Below are positions 26,708 through 34,025 of a stretch of 64,000 bases of DNA, piece after piece; position 1 is the stretch's first letter; every line of letters starts with the position of its first letter. Made by a program: the position numbers and the translations under genes. The notes under the pieces were generated by a model that did no database searches, had not been told where the DNA came from, and saw nothing but the letters and a program-made list of their open reading frames with translations. The DNA is from Luoshenia tenuis (GTDB lineage: Bacteria; Bacillota; Clostridia; Christensenellales; GCA-900066905): positions 496,001 to 560,000 of the forward strand of contig NZ_JACRSO010000001.1 of assembly GCF_014384745.1 (NCBI RefSeq), in the 5' to 3' direction.

Positions 26708-27784
26708 TTATCTCCCCCCTCCCAAGCGCGCCAGGCGCTGGTTCAGCGCCGTATCCCCAAACTTGTCGGCGCTTTCGATCAGGATACAGTCGCTCACCTG
26801 ATACGTTTCAAAGATCTTCGCAAAGCCTTCCTGGCCACCCTGATAGCGCTCTGCATTGACCAGATAGACCGTGTCGTAATACGGGGTGAACCACGGGGCA
26901 AAGAACTTGGCATCCGAGTTGCCCACTATCAGCAGCGTTTTCCCGTTGCCGCCATCCCCTTGAAGGATCGAATGGGAATAGTACCCGCCTATAAAAATAT
27001 CCGTACCCCGGCGGGAGAGCGCCACCGCAGGGGATTCATGCTCCGAATATTGATCCGGCCCCTCTCTGACCGTCACCGTCTGCCAGTTTGCCGCGCCCTT
27101 GCGCAGGTAATAGGCCACATAATCCGTGCAGTCCTCGTCGATCTGCGCCTGATCCAGCGCGTCCAGCACGCCCTTGAAGGACTCGAACCGGTATTCTTCA
27201 TAATCGCTCAGCTGCAGCATATTAAGCCCCAGCTTTTCCCCCAGCAACTGCGCCCCATAGTAGCCGCCCAGCGCCGTGATGCAATCATCCGTGCGGAAGT
27301 AGATGTACTCCTCCCGGTGCTGGTACAGGCGGTCCGTCGCATCCAGCACGGCCACATCCTCGGGCAGCCCAGCGGCGATCTGCTCCATCGCCGGGGCCAC
27401 GTCGTCGGTATACTGTGCGTACTCCGTTTCCATATGGATCCGCATCGGGAAGAGCAGCACCGTTTTGTTCACGCCCTCAGGTACGGCCCCGAAAAAGGTG
27501 GCGATGCTCTGCGCGGTGCGCTGGTTGCCTTGTTCATCGTTGTAAAACCGCTCCAGCACCCGGTCAGAAAAATACACGTTCGCATCATCCACCGCCAATA
27601 TCTCCTGGGACAGCGCCCTGCCATAGGGCAGGCCCTGCACCCCATAGAGCGGCTGTACCGATGCTACCGCCGGCGCGACCTGATCCACCATGTGGTTTTT
27701 CAGCGCGGCGGCGCCCACGCTGATCCCCACAACCCCCAGCAGCAGCAACAGGCTCAGCAGCGTTGCCTTTGTTCTATTCACCAT
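26708..27784 (-). CDS. DHHW/AlgX-like SGNH-related protein with a degenerate signature
   Basis: A 358-residue exported protein anchored by one N-terminal helix (ATLLSLLLLLGVVGISVG). The layout follows DHHW-family proteins: VYFSDRVLERFY, TVLLFPMRIHMETEY, FRTDDCITALGGYYGAQLL, then LLIVGNSDAKFFAPWF and DTVYLVNAERY. The usual RTDHHW is RTDDCI and the usual GDS is GNS, so the catalytic Asp-His-Ser set of AlgX-like O-acetyltransferases is partly lost; a polymer-binding role would fit better. AAGGAGG precedes the ATG. It is 3 bp before the next operon gene. Confidence 0.75.
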   Translation of the reverse strand: MVNRTKATLLSLLLLLGVVGISVGAAALKNHMVDQVAPAVASVQPLYGVQGLPYGRALSQEILAVDDANVYFSDRVLERFYNDEQGNQRTAQSIATFFGAVPEGVNKTVLLFPMRIHMETEYAQYTDDVAPAMEQIAAGLPEDVAVLDATDRLYQHREEYIYFRTDDCITALGGYYGAQLLGEKLGLNMLQLSDYEEYRFESFKGVLDALDQAQIDEDCTDYVAYYLRKGAANWQTVTVREGPDQYSEHESPAVALSRRGTDIFIGGYYSHSILQGDGGNGKTLLIVGNSDAKFFAPWFTPYYDTVYLVNAERYQGGQEGFAKIFETYQVSDCILIESADKFGDTALNQRLARLGGGR

Positions 27785-27811
27785 CCATCCTCCTTCGGCC
27801 CAGCGGCAAAA

Positions 27812-29617
27812 TTAGCCGGCCGCCGTTTCGCTTTCCGCCGCCAGGACCCGTACGCCTTCCGGCAGGCCTTTTTTCGCCCTTTCGTCCAGCTGCGCCAGCT
27901 CGCCTTGCAGTACGATCTGCCGCAAAGCCTCGCAGCCGCTAAAGGCGAACGCCTCAATGTGGCTGACGCTGCGCGGCAGGACCATCTCGCGCAGGGCCTT
28001 GCAGCCCTTAAACGCGCTGATGCCGATTTCGTCGATCCCCTCCGGCAGGGCGGCCGCCTTTAACGCAGCACAATCCAGAAATACATGGCCCTGCAACTGC
28101 GTTAGGTGCGTATGCTCCAGATTCTGGACGGCGCCAAGCGCGCCGCACCCCGAAAAGGCAGCCGCGCCCAGCTGTGCAAGGCTGCCCGGAAGCGCCACAG
28201 CCTTTAGGGCCGCGCAGCCCTCAAAGGCCGACTCGCCGATCCGCCGCAGCTGCCCGCAGGCGGACAGGTCGATCTTGCTCAGCCGCTTGCAGCCATAAAA
28301 CGCAAAGTCTTCGATCTCCTTCAGGCTATTAGGCAGCACGACCTTTTCCAGATTCTCGCAGCCGAAGAAAAATCCCCGGCGGATCACCTGCACGCCCTCC
28401 GGGATCACCGTTTCTTTCAAATACCGGTTTTTGCGGAAGACCTCCGTGCTCATTTCGTCAAACTCCGCGGCATCCTTAAACACCGCCTTTTCCATCACCG
28501 GCAATACGGCCGTCCTGCGCAGGTTGCCCCGCCATTTTTGCCGCAGCTCTTCCTCTTCCTCGGGGGTGAGGTACACCATATCCGCATCCGGGCAGCACCG
28601 GCCCCGGGTCTCGCTGCTCACATAGCCGTAAACCTTGCAGTCCGCGCCGAAAATGATCTCGTCCCGGGCGATGACTGACTTGATCTCGCCAAACTGCCCA
28701 ATCTGCACGCCGCGCTGGGTGATGACCTTCTGTTGGGTAAAGATATTGCCGTACACCTTTACGTTCTCACCCAGGTAAATATCGCCCTCGGCAAAGAGGT
28801 TGCCGTACACCACGGCGCCGTCATACAGGGTAATGGACTTGTGCGAGCGGATGTGGCCGCGCACCGTCAACCCTTCCAGCACCGTAACGGCATGCTTGCT
28901 GATCACCGTGGCCGCCAGCTCTCCATTTTCATCCGTCTGGTCGTCATCCACGTATTGTATATTGCGCACCACCGTATCGCTTAAAGCCACGGCCACCATC
29001 GCCGCGGCGCTTTCCGGTTCCGCCTGGCCCTGCTCTGCGGGCCAGCCCAGGCTGATCGAAGGGGCATACAACCGGCGAAAGCTGCAATCCCGCCCCACGG
29101 TCAGCTGGGTAGCGCTGCTGGCGCTGATGCCCAGGTCAGCGTGCTCCTCTACGCGTAAGGGGCCCAGTGCGTCCGCCCATCGGGTCAGCACGGTGCCCGC
29201 GCCCAGCGTCACCGCCTTTTTCCCATAGATGGCGCGCACTTCGTAGATCCCATCCAGATAGGCATCCTGGCAGGTATAGATCTCTTTATGGAAAACCGTG
29301 CCCGCTGGCGGGCGAAACTCCTTTTCCTTTGCGTAAACGATGCTCTCACATTCTATGGGCAGGGCCTCCAGCTTATCCGCCTCTATCAGCGCTTCCTCTT
29401 TGGACATTCGGATCTTTCCGCCGCCATCATACCCCGCCAGCGCCTTTTCCATCAGCGCCGCAAAAGAGATGCCGAAATAGCGGGGATTGCGCACCCGGTC
29501 GTTATTGATTTTAAGCGCCTCGGCCTTCTCCCCTTTCAGCGAGCGCGCGCTCATCACCAGCGGGAAAAGCAGCATGGCGATAAACAGCACGATGGCGCAC
29601 ACGATCACCGCAGTCAT
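27812..29617 (-). CDS. Membrane-anchored bactofilin fused to BspA-type leucine-rich repeats
   Basis: A 601-residue fusion. Residues 1-25 form one membrane helix. About 120-330 is a bactofilin-like beta-helix with regular GDIYLGENVKVYGNIFTQQ, GLTVRGHIRSHKSITLYDG and FGADCKVYGYV rungs (bactofilins polymerise into cytoskeletal scaffolds). About 395-590 holds six or more BspA-type LRR units of the kind IxxxAFxGCxxLxxxxLPxxL. The start ATG overlaps the stop of the glycan synthase (ATGA), coupling the two. A scaffold that positions the synthase is the simplest reading. The join is not a sequencing frameshift, since one frame covers both parts. Confidence 0.85.
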   Translation of the reverse strand: MTAVIVCAIVLFIAMLLFPLVMSARSLKGEKAEALKINNDRVRNPRYFGISFAALMEKALAGYDGGGKIRMSKEEALIEADKLEALPIECESIVYAKEKEFRPPAGTVFHKEIYTCQDAYLDGIYEVRAIYGKKAVTLGAGTVLTRWADALGPLRVEEHADLGISASSATQLTVGRDCSFRRLYAPSISLGWPAEQGQAEPESAAAMVAVALSDTVVRNIQYVDDDQTDENGELAATVISKHAVTVLEGLTVRGHIRSHKSITLYDGAVVYGNLFAEGDIYLGENVKVYGNIFTQQKVITQRGVQIGQFGEIKSVIARDEIIFGADCKVYGYVSSETRGRCCPDADMVYLTPEEEEELRQKWRGNLRRTAVLPVMEKAVFKDAAEFDEMSTEVFRKNRYLKETVIPEGVQVIRRGFFFGCENLEKVVLPNSLKEIEDFAFYGCKRLSKIDLSACGQLRRIGESAFEGCAALKAVALPGSLAQLGAAAFSGCGALGAVQNLEHTHLTQLQGHVFLDCAALKAAALPEGIDEIGISAFKGCKALREMVLPRSVSHIEAFAFSGCEALRQIVLQGELAQLDERAKKGLPEGVRVLAAESETAAG

Positions 29618-30897
29618 GATACCGCGCCCTCCTTATCCTTTTTTTGTTTGGCAAAGCGCTCCGTCTTGGCCCACTTGACCTTTCTATGCGTCAACAGGTC
29701 CGCAATGGCATCCAGAAAACCCAGCCCGATATTCCACATATAGAAGTAGAAGTTAAAGGTCAGCAGCGGCATCAGTTTTACATCCAGCTCCACCCCGTCG
29801 ATCATCAGCGCGGTGGCGATCTCATAAAACGGCGCGAAATTGCCGTAGCTATTGTAGGCGCCTACAAAAAATACCGCCCACCAGCCCGCAAACACATTCA
29901 TCTCCCCCAGGAAGAACAGCGCTACCGAATCGATCAGCGCCAGGGCCAGCAAAAACGGCACCGCGTATACCAACAGCAGCAGCATGCCATCCAGCTTCTC
30001 CCGCGCGCTCATGTATTTGGAGACCAACACCCGGAAAAAGTAGCGGAACATCACATTGTTATGCCCGCTGGACCATCTGCGCACCTGCCTGCCGCGCACT
30101 TCCCAGGTCTCGGGCACCTCCTCATAGCACTCGGCGCTGTTGGCGTAGATCACCTTCCACCCATGGGTATAAAGCCGGTAAGTCAGCTCCGTATCCTCGG
30201 CCAGCACGCGGGTATTAAAGCCGCCGGTCTCCAGCAAAAAGGCCTTGCGGAACCCGCCTACCGTGCCGCCGTACTGGGGGACGGTACGCAGATTGTACCG
30301 GGCCTGCTGATCGGCCTGGTAGCCGCCCGAGCGCTCCACGTTCAAAAGCCGGGTCAGCGTATTGGTATCCACATTATAGGGGATGACCCGGCCCATCACC
30401 GCGCCTACCTCGGGGTCCTGAAACGCCAGTGCCAGGGAGGTGAGCAGGTCTTTGCCCGGCCTGTAGTCCGCATCAAACACGATGATAACATCGCCCCGCG
30501 CCAGGCGCATGGCTTCGTTCAGCCCGGCCGGCTTTCCCCGCTCCCCCTCAAAACGGTGCAGCGGCCGGATAAAGGGGTAGCGGCTATGGTATTCTTCCAG
30601 CATCTCGGCCGTCCGGTCGGAGGAGTTATCGTTGATGGGGATGATCTCCAGCCGGTCCCGGTCATAATTGCAGGCCAGCAGGGCATCCAGCACATAAGTA
30701 AGCACCTTTTCCTCATTGTGCATGGGGATCAATACGGTGATCGAAGGCATATCGCTGTCAAAAATATCGCTGTAATACATGCGCTGGCGGCCAAACATCC
30801 GGTTGTAGGAGAAGATCGCGTGGCGCACGGCATAAACCATCATCAAAATAACGGTGCAGACAAAATACACCTTTAAGATCGTTAAAACCATTTCCAA
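29614..30897 (-). CDS. Processive family 2 glycosyltransferase (polysaccharide synthase)
   Basis: A 427-residue membrane synthase: one N-terminal helix (LTILKVYFVCTVILMMVYAV), a GT-A catalytic domain, and three or four C-terminal helices. Catalytic elements are TVLIPMHNEE, the UDP/metal site D142-A-D144 in IVFDADYRP, LAEDTELTYRL, and Q271VRRW275 (QxxRW), the set of cellulose, chitin, hyaluronan and PNAG synthases that make and export a polymer. It starts at TTG (30897) with AAGGAG 7 bases upstream; the coding region overlaps the previous gene by 16 bp. The sugar cannot be read; the operon's epimerase suggests an amino sugar. Confidence 0.92.
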   Translation of the reverse strand: MEMVLTILKVYFVCTVILMMVYAVRHAIFSYNRMFGRQRMYYSDIFDSDMPSITVLIPMHNEEKVLTYVLDALLACNYDRDRLEIIPINDNSSDRTAEMLEEYHSRYPFIRPLHRFEGERGKPAGLNEAMRLARGDVIIVFDADYRPGKDLLTSLALAFQDPEVGAVMGRVIPYNVDTNTLTRLLNVERSGGYQADQQARYNLRTVPQYGGTVGGFRKAFLLETGGFNTRVLAEDTELTYRLYTHGWKVIYANSAECYEEVPETWEVRGRQVRRWSSGHNNVMFRYFFRVLVSKYMSAREKLDGMLLLLVYAVPFLLALALIDSVALFFLGEMNVFAGWWAVFFVGAYNSYGNFAPFYEIATALMIDGVELDVKLMPLLTFNFYFYMWNIGLGFLDAIADLLTHRKVKWAKTERFAKQKKDKEGAVS

Positions 30898-31676
30898 ACC
30901 GATCTCCTTTCCCCCGTGTTCACCCGGTGCACCACGTACTTGATAAATACACCGTAAAAGAAAACGAGATACAAAAAGTCAAAGAACGGCCCCAGCGAAA
31001 AGAACATCACCGGCATATATAATGAAGAAGCCGTATATATAATGTACAAAAACGTTAGATAACGCACGCTGCCAAATACCAGGGAGTACAGCATGATGCC
31101 GAAAAACGTCAGGCAGCGGGCCGGTATCGTACCGTTATTCATAAACCCGGTCACAAAGCCGGCAATCACGGTAAACGAGAGCCATATCCCCACCTGCTGT
31201 TTCATATACAGCTCGGAATACGCGCTGGCACTGTAGGGGAAATAATCCGCCGCAAAGGAAAAATAGATGCAGGCGATCAGGTGTATCAACAGCATAATCG
31301 AAAAAAAGATCGCAAGGGGCTTGCCCTTGCGCTTTGCAGAGAAACAAAACCAAAGCATTCCGCAGGTGACCAGCAAATTGGCCACGCAAAAAGGAAACGT
31401 AGGGGCCACAGAGGGCAGCTCTACATACGAAACCCCGCCCAGCAGCGGAATGTATTCCGACGTTTGAACGCCAAGCAGCGGCGCGGGGATCACCTCGGAT
31501 AAGCAATAGCTAACCGCCCGGCTGAGCAGCTCGGTCATTTGAGGATAGAACGCCAGCAGCAGTATAAGAGTAGGTACTGCACAGAGCAAAATGAACAGCC
31601 ACTGGTTCTTGTAGTCCTCCTTAAACCGCCGGTATGTTCGGGGATAATAGATCTGGGCCTTTTGTACGCGCTGCAT
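30882..31676 (-). CDS. Unrecognised polytopic membrane protein, first gene of the polysaccharide operon
   Basis: A 264-residue protein with about seven membrane helices and a long extracytoplasmic loop after the first helix (about 50-80). The short N-terminus QKAQIYYPRTYRRFKEDYK and C-terminus VHRVNTGERRSVWKWF are basic, placing both ends probably inside. No domain family is recognised. It is promoter-proximal and overlaps the synthase gene by 16 bp, so it is made in step with it and could be a partner in the membrane channel. No good Shine-Dalgarno is seen (only GGATGG), so translation may be weak. Confidence 0.75.
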   Translation of the reverse strand: MQRVQKAQIYYPRTYRRFKEDYKNQWLFILLCAVPTLILLLAFYPQMTELLSRAVSYCLSEVIPAPLLGVQTSEYIPLLGGVSYVELPSVAPTFPFCVANLLVTCGMLWFCFSAKRKGKPLAIFFSIMLLIHLIACIYFSFAADYFPYSASAYSELYMKQQVGIWLSFTVIAGFVTGFMNNGTIPARCLTFFGIMLYSLVFGSVRYLTFLYIIYTASSLYMPVMFFSLGPFFDFLYLVFFYGVFIKYVVHRVNTGERRSVWKWF

Positions 31677-31749
31677 CTTTAACCATCCAAATTCATAAAT
31701 TTATTATACATGACATAAATATACAGTTTTTTCAACATCAATATGTAAA

Positions 31750-31778
31750 AGAATAGCGAGAAAACTACTTTTCGTCAA
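31750..31778 (-). promoter_or_regulatory. Promoter of the ten-gene polysaccharide operon
   Basis: On the minus strand: TTGACG (31778-31773), a 17-bp spacer and TATTCT (31755-31750), giving a leader of about 67 nt. A second TATAAT at 31708-31703 lacks a spaced -35 but could be an alternative. Confidence 0.68.
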
Positions 31779-32076
31779 TGTTTTTTTGCAAGAATTATAT
31801 GGAATCTTTACGCAATTTAGTGGCGACCTAATGACCGACCCGCCATAGTCGCAAGTATTATATTAAAATATTTAAAAAATCAACTTATGCGACTTTTTTG
31901 TTCAAAAACCAAGCAAATGCTACGCATGATGAAAATTTATAAAAATCAAATACTATTTGAATAAGCTACCATAGCCGCATTGTGAGGCTTATCGCATCCA
32001 ACCATGACGGGATCTATTTGATGAGCACAGGCCGGCAAACGCTGCGGTTTAAACCATCCCCTGGGCGCATCGGGGC
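31779..32076. other. AT-rich gene-free upstream region of the polysaccharide operon
   Basis: About 300 bp, far AT-richer than its surroundings. Contains GTCGCAAG (31848) and ACTTATGCGAC (31883) as a loose inverted pair around a TATAAT on the minus strand (about 31860), and GC-rich remnants near 31975-32060. No gene or recognisable riboswitch was found. Such composition before an operon often holds curved DNA or silencer and activator sites. Confidence 0.45.
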
Positions 32077-32109
32077 AAAAAAAGATGGACGGGTTCTAAC
32101 CCGTCCATC
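32077..32109 (-). terminator. Terminator of the DUF4854 lipoprotein gene
   Basis: The stem GATGGACGGGTT / AACCCGTCCATC (32084-32109) with loop AG is followed on the minus strand by seven T. Confidence 0.92.
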
Positions 32110-32127
32110 CTAAAATGTGTTGTTGAA

Positions 32128-32526
32128 TTATTCGGCTTTAAATTCCTTTACCAGCAGTTCGCTGCCATCGGCATTGAGGTATTCCACTACGACCACCGGA
32201 TCGCTGACTTTGGCTTCCGTCTCGATGGACTTCGCCACATTCTGGAAGGTAGATTCCTGAGAGCTGAGCGCATCTTCCAGTGCCTCTTTGATGGCATCCG
32301 AAGCGTCGATCTGCTCGTCAAAGGTATAGGTATAGATCAGCTTATTGCCCTCGCCGGTCACCTCGATATCCATGCCAGAGCCCTTCAGAGAATCGATCAT
32401 GGAATCGATTTGGGTCTTGACCTCAGGCTTGGCCAGATAATCCTGCACGGTGGCAGGCTTGCTAGAGCACGCAGCCAGGGACAGCATCATCACCAGGGCC
32501 AGAACTACTGTTGCAACTCGTTTCAT
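32128..32526 (-). CDS. DUF4854-type lipoprotein
   Basis: A 132-residue exported lipoprotein: signal peptide with lipobox LSLAAC at about 15-20, then KPATVQDYLAKPEVKTQIDSMI and a compact alpha/beta domain (MDIEVTGEGNKLIYTYTFDEQI), typical of the small DUF4854 lipoproteins of Clostridia, whose function is unknown. AAAGGAG lies 10 bases before the ATG and the gene has its own terminator, so it is a single-gene unit on the outer face of the membrane. The 311 bp upstream (32527-32837) hold no clear gene; a plus-strand reading frame there lacks a ribosome site. Confidence 0.85.
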   Translation of the reverse strand: MKRVATVVLALVMMLSLAACSSKPATVQDYLAKPEVKTQIDSMIDSLKGSGMDIEVTGEGNKLIYTYTFDEQIDASDAIKEALEDALSSQESTFQNVAKSIETEAKVSDPVVVVEYLNADGSELLVKEFKAE

Positions 32527-32837
32527 CGTACACTACTCCTTTAATCTGTGCTTATTTACAGGCTGCTCTCGCACCCTATAGCCGGAAGTATCAGCTCTCT
32601 TGTAGGATAAACGCATCGCGAAACGACAGCCTACAGTTATTGAAGAAAAAGCAGGGGGATCGCTGCAACATCGCATTTATCGGTCAAAGCACCGAGAAAT
32701 ATTATACGATAATCAGCCTAAAAAATAAACACCTGTTTTACTTTTTTGTCGAATTGGGAAGTTCATACAGGTTATTTGCTCGCGACAAAGGTAAATAGCA
32801 TAAACTAATCATATTCTCTGCACTAAAAACGTCATAA

Positions 32838-33208
32838 AGCCAAAGCCGTCGTGAGCGCGTTTACAAGCGAACAGGCGCCGCGAGCGCGACCTTTTGCGGA
32901 AAAGGAGGAGCAAGGAAGCAGAGCGCATGGCTTTTTTACACATAAAAAAGCCGGAGCAAAGCGGACTTTGCTCCGACGTGGCGGAGAAAGGGAGATTTGA
33001 AGGCTACGCCCCAGCTTGCGGTACCCGAAAAAATCATCGGGCTGGCGCTTTCCTCGATTTTTTCGACCGCTGCGCCAACCCCTGCTCGCTTCATCGTCCC
33101 AGGCGCGCTCGCAGGCATTGGCCCGCCGGTACCCGGCGCGTCCGTTCAAGCGCTGCTTTTCCATTAAAGCCAAAGCGCATCCCCCTTTGGGAATGCGCTT
33201 TAACTTTG
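32838..33208 (-). repeat. tRNA-end-anchored repeat, copy 1 (distal)
   Basis: A ~370-bp unit that recurs 427 bp further on with a few per cent difference. Read on the minus strand it contains the 3' end of tRNA-Ser(GCU) from the T-loop to CCA (32979-33001, one mismatch), then CCACGTCGG and a hairpin GGAGCAAAG / CTTTGCTCC (32953-32974) followed by T-rich sequence, then CCTTGCTCCTCC and GC-rich sequence. The open frames across it lack ribosome sites and arise from high GC. Confidence 0.82.
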
Positions 33209-33264
33209 GAAGGGTACTTCGAAAAGATGCAGCTGCCCTGCGTCCCCGCAAAAGGTTGGTAGTG

Positions 33265-33633
33265 AGCCAAAGCCATCGTGAGCGCGTTTACAAGCGAACA
33301 GGCGCCGCGAGCGCGACCTTTTGCGGAAAAGGAGGAGCAAGGAAGCGGAGCGCATGGCTTTTTTACACATAAAAAAGCCGGAGCAAAGCGAACTTTGCTC
33401 CGACGTGGCGGAGAAGGGGAGATTTGAAGGCTACGCCCCAGCTTGCGGTACCCGAAAAAATCCTCGGGCTGGCGCTCTCCTCGATTTTTTCGACCGCTGC
33501 GCCAACCCCTGCTCGCTTCATCGCCCCAGGCGCGCTCGCTGCCCGTTGCCCCGCTTACCCGGCGCGTCCGTTCAAGCTCTGCTTTTCCATTAAAGCCAAA
33601 GCGCATCCCCCCTTTGGGAATGCGCTTTGGCTT
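33265..33633 (-). repeat. tRNA-end-anchored repeat, copy 2 (proximal)
   Basis: The second tandem unit lies directly behind the intact tRNA-Ser(GCU). Positions 33406-33428 are identical over 23 bp to the 3' end of that tRNA gene (33634-33656). The same CGTCGG hairpin lies at 33380-33401. The segment adjoining the real tRNA forms the stem AAAGCGCAT(T)CCC / GGG(G)GATGCGCTTT, a probable terminator of the tRNA. Confidence 0.84.
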
Positions 33634-33726
33634 TGGCGGAGAAGGGGAGATTTGAACTCCCGCGCCGGTTTCCCGACCTACACCCTTAGCAGGGGCGCCT
33701 CTTCAGCCGTACTTGAGTACTTCTCC
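33634..33726 (-). tRNA. tRNA-Ser (anticodon GCU)
   Basis: 93 nt including an encoded CCA. The acceptor GGAGAAG pairs with CTTCTCC, the anticodon loop contains GCT, a long variable arm (GTCGGGAAACCGGC) marks the serine class, and the T-arm GGGAGTTCAAATCTCCC is intact. Reads AGC/AGU codons. Its 3' 23 bases are repeated twice downstream. Confidence 0.95.
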
Positions 33727-33767
33727 ACGCTGAAATTTAAATGATGCACCAGGCATGTTTATAAGAT

Positions 33768-33856
33768 TGGCGGAGAGAGAGGGATTCGAACCCCCGGTGC
33801 CCAAAGGCATCACTGGTTTTCAAGACCAGCGCCATCAACCGCTCGGCCATCTCTCC
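33768..33856 (-). tRNA. tRNA-Ser (anticodon UGA)
   Basis: 89 nt including CCA. The acceptor GGAGAGA / TCTCTCC, D-arm GCCGAGCGGTTGATGGC, anticodon stem CTGGT-CTTGAAA-ACCAG with TGA, long variable arm TGATGCCTTTGGGCA and T-arm GGGGGTTCGAATCCC are all present. Reads UCN codons. It is 41 bp upstream of tRNA-Ser(GCU), so the two are probably co-transcribed. Confidence 0.96.
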
Positions 33857-33985
33857 AAAATCAAGCAACCAGCAATCGAAATTATAGCATGCGTAAGGCC
33901 GCCTCGTCAAGTAGCTATGCGGTATTTCCCGCCGGTCAAACGCAAAAAAATATGCCCGGTACGCATTCCTTTTAAGGGATAATAA

Positions 33986-34009
33986 ACCCGCCCCGAAACC
34001 GGGGCGGGT
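33986..34009 (-). terminator. Hairpin after the nucleoside hydrolase gene
   Basis: ACCCGCCCCG-AAAC-CGGGGCGGGT is followed on the minus strand by TTATTATCC, a strong stem with only a short T-rich tail. Confidence 0.7.
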
Positions 34010-34025
34010 CCATCCACAACTGCGG

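Noticed and set aside
31960..32080. A possible c-di-GMP (GEMM-like) riboswitch before the lipoprotein or operon, suggested by GAGCACAGGCCGGCAAAC.
   Set aside because: The other conserved GEMM parts (GGACGCAAAGCC-type half and receptor loop) are missing, and the segment lies outside the leader implied by the operon promoter.
32511..32798. A 95-codon frame upstream of the DUF4854 gene.
   Set aside because: It overlaps the start and promoter region of the lipoprotein gene on the opposite strand and has no domain or clear ribosome site.
32832..33744. Several 60-170-codon frames across the serine-tRNA repeats.
   Set aside because: They change frame between the two repeat copies, run through the tRNA genes and lack ribosome sites, so they arise from base composition.
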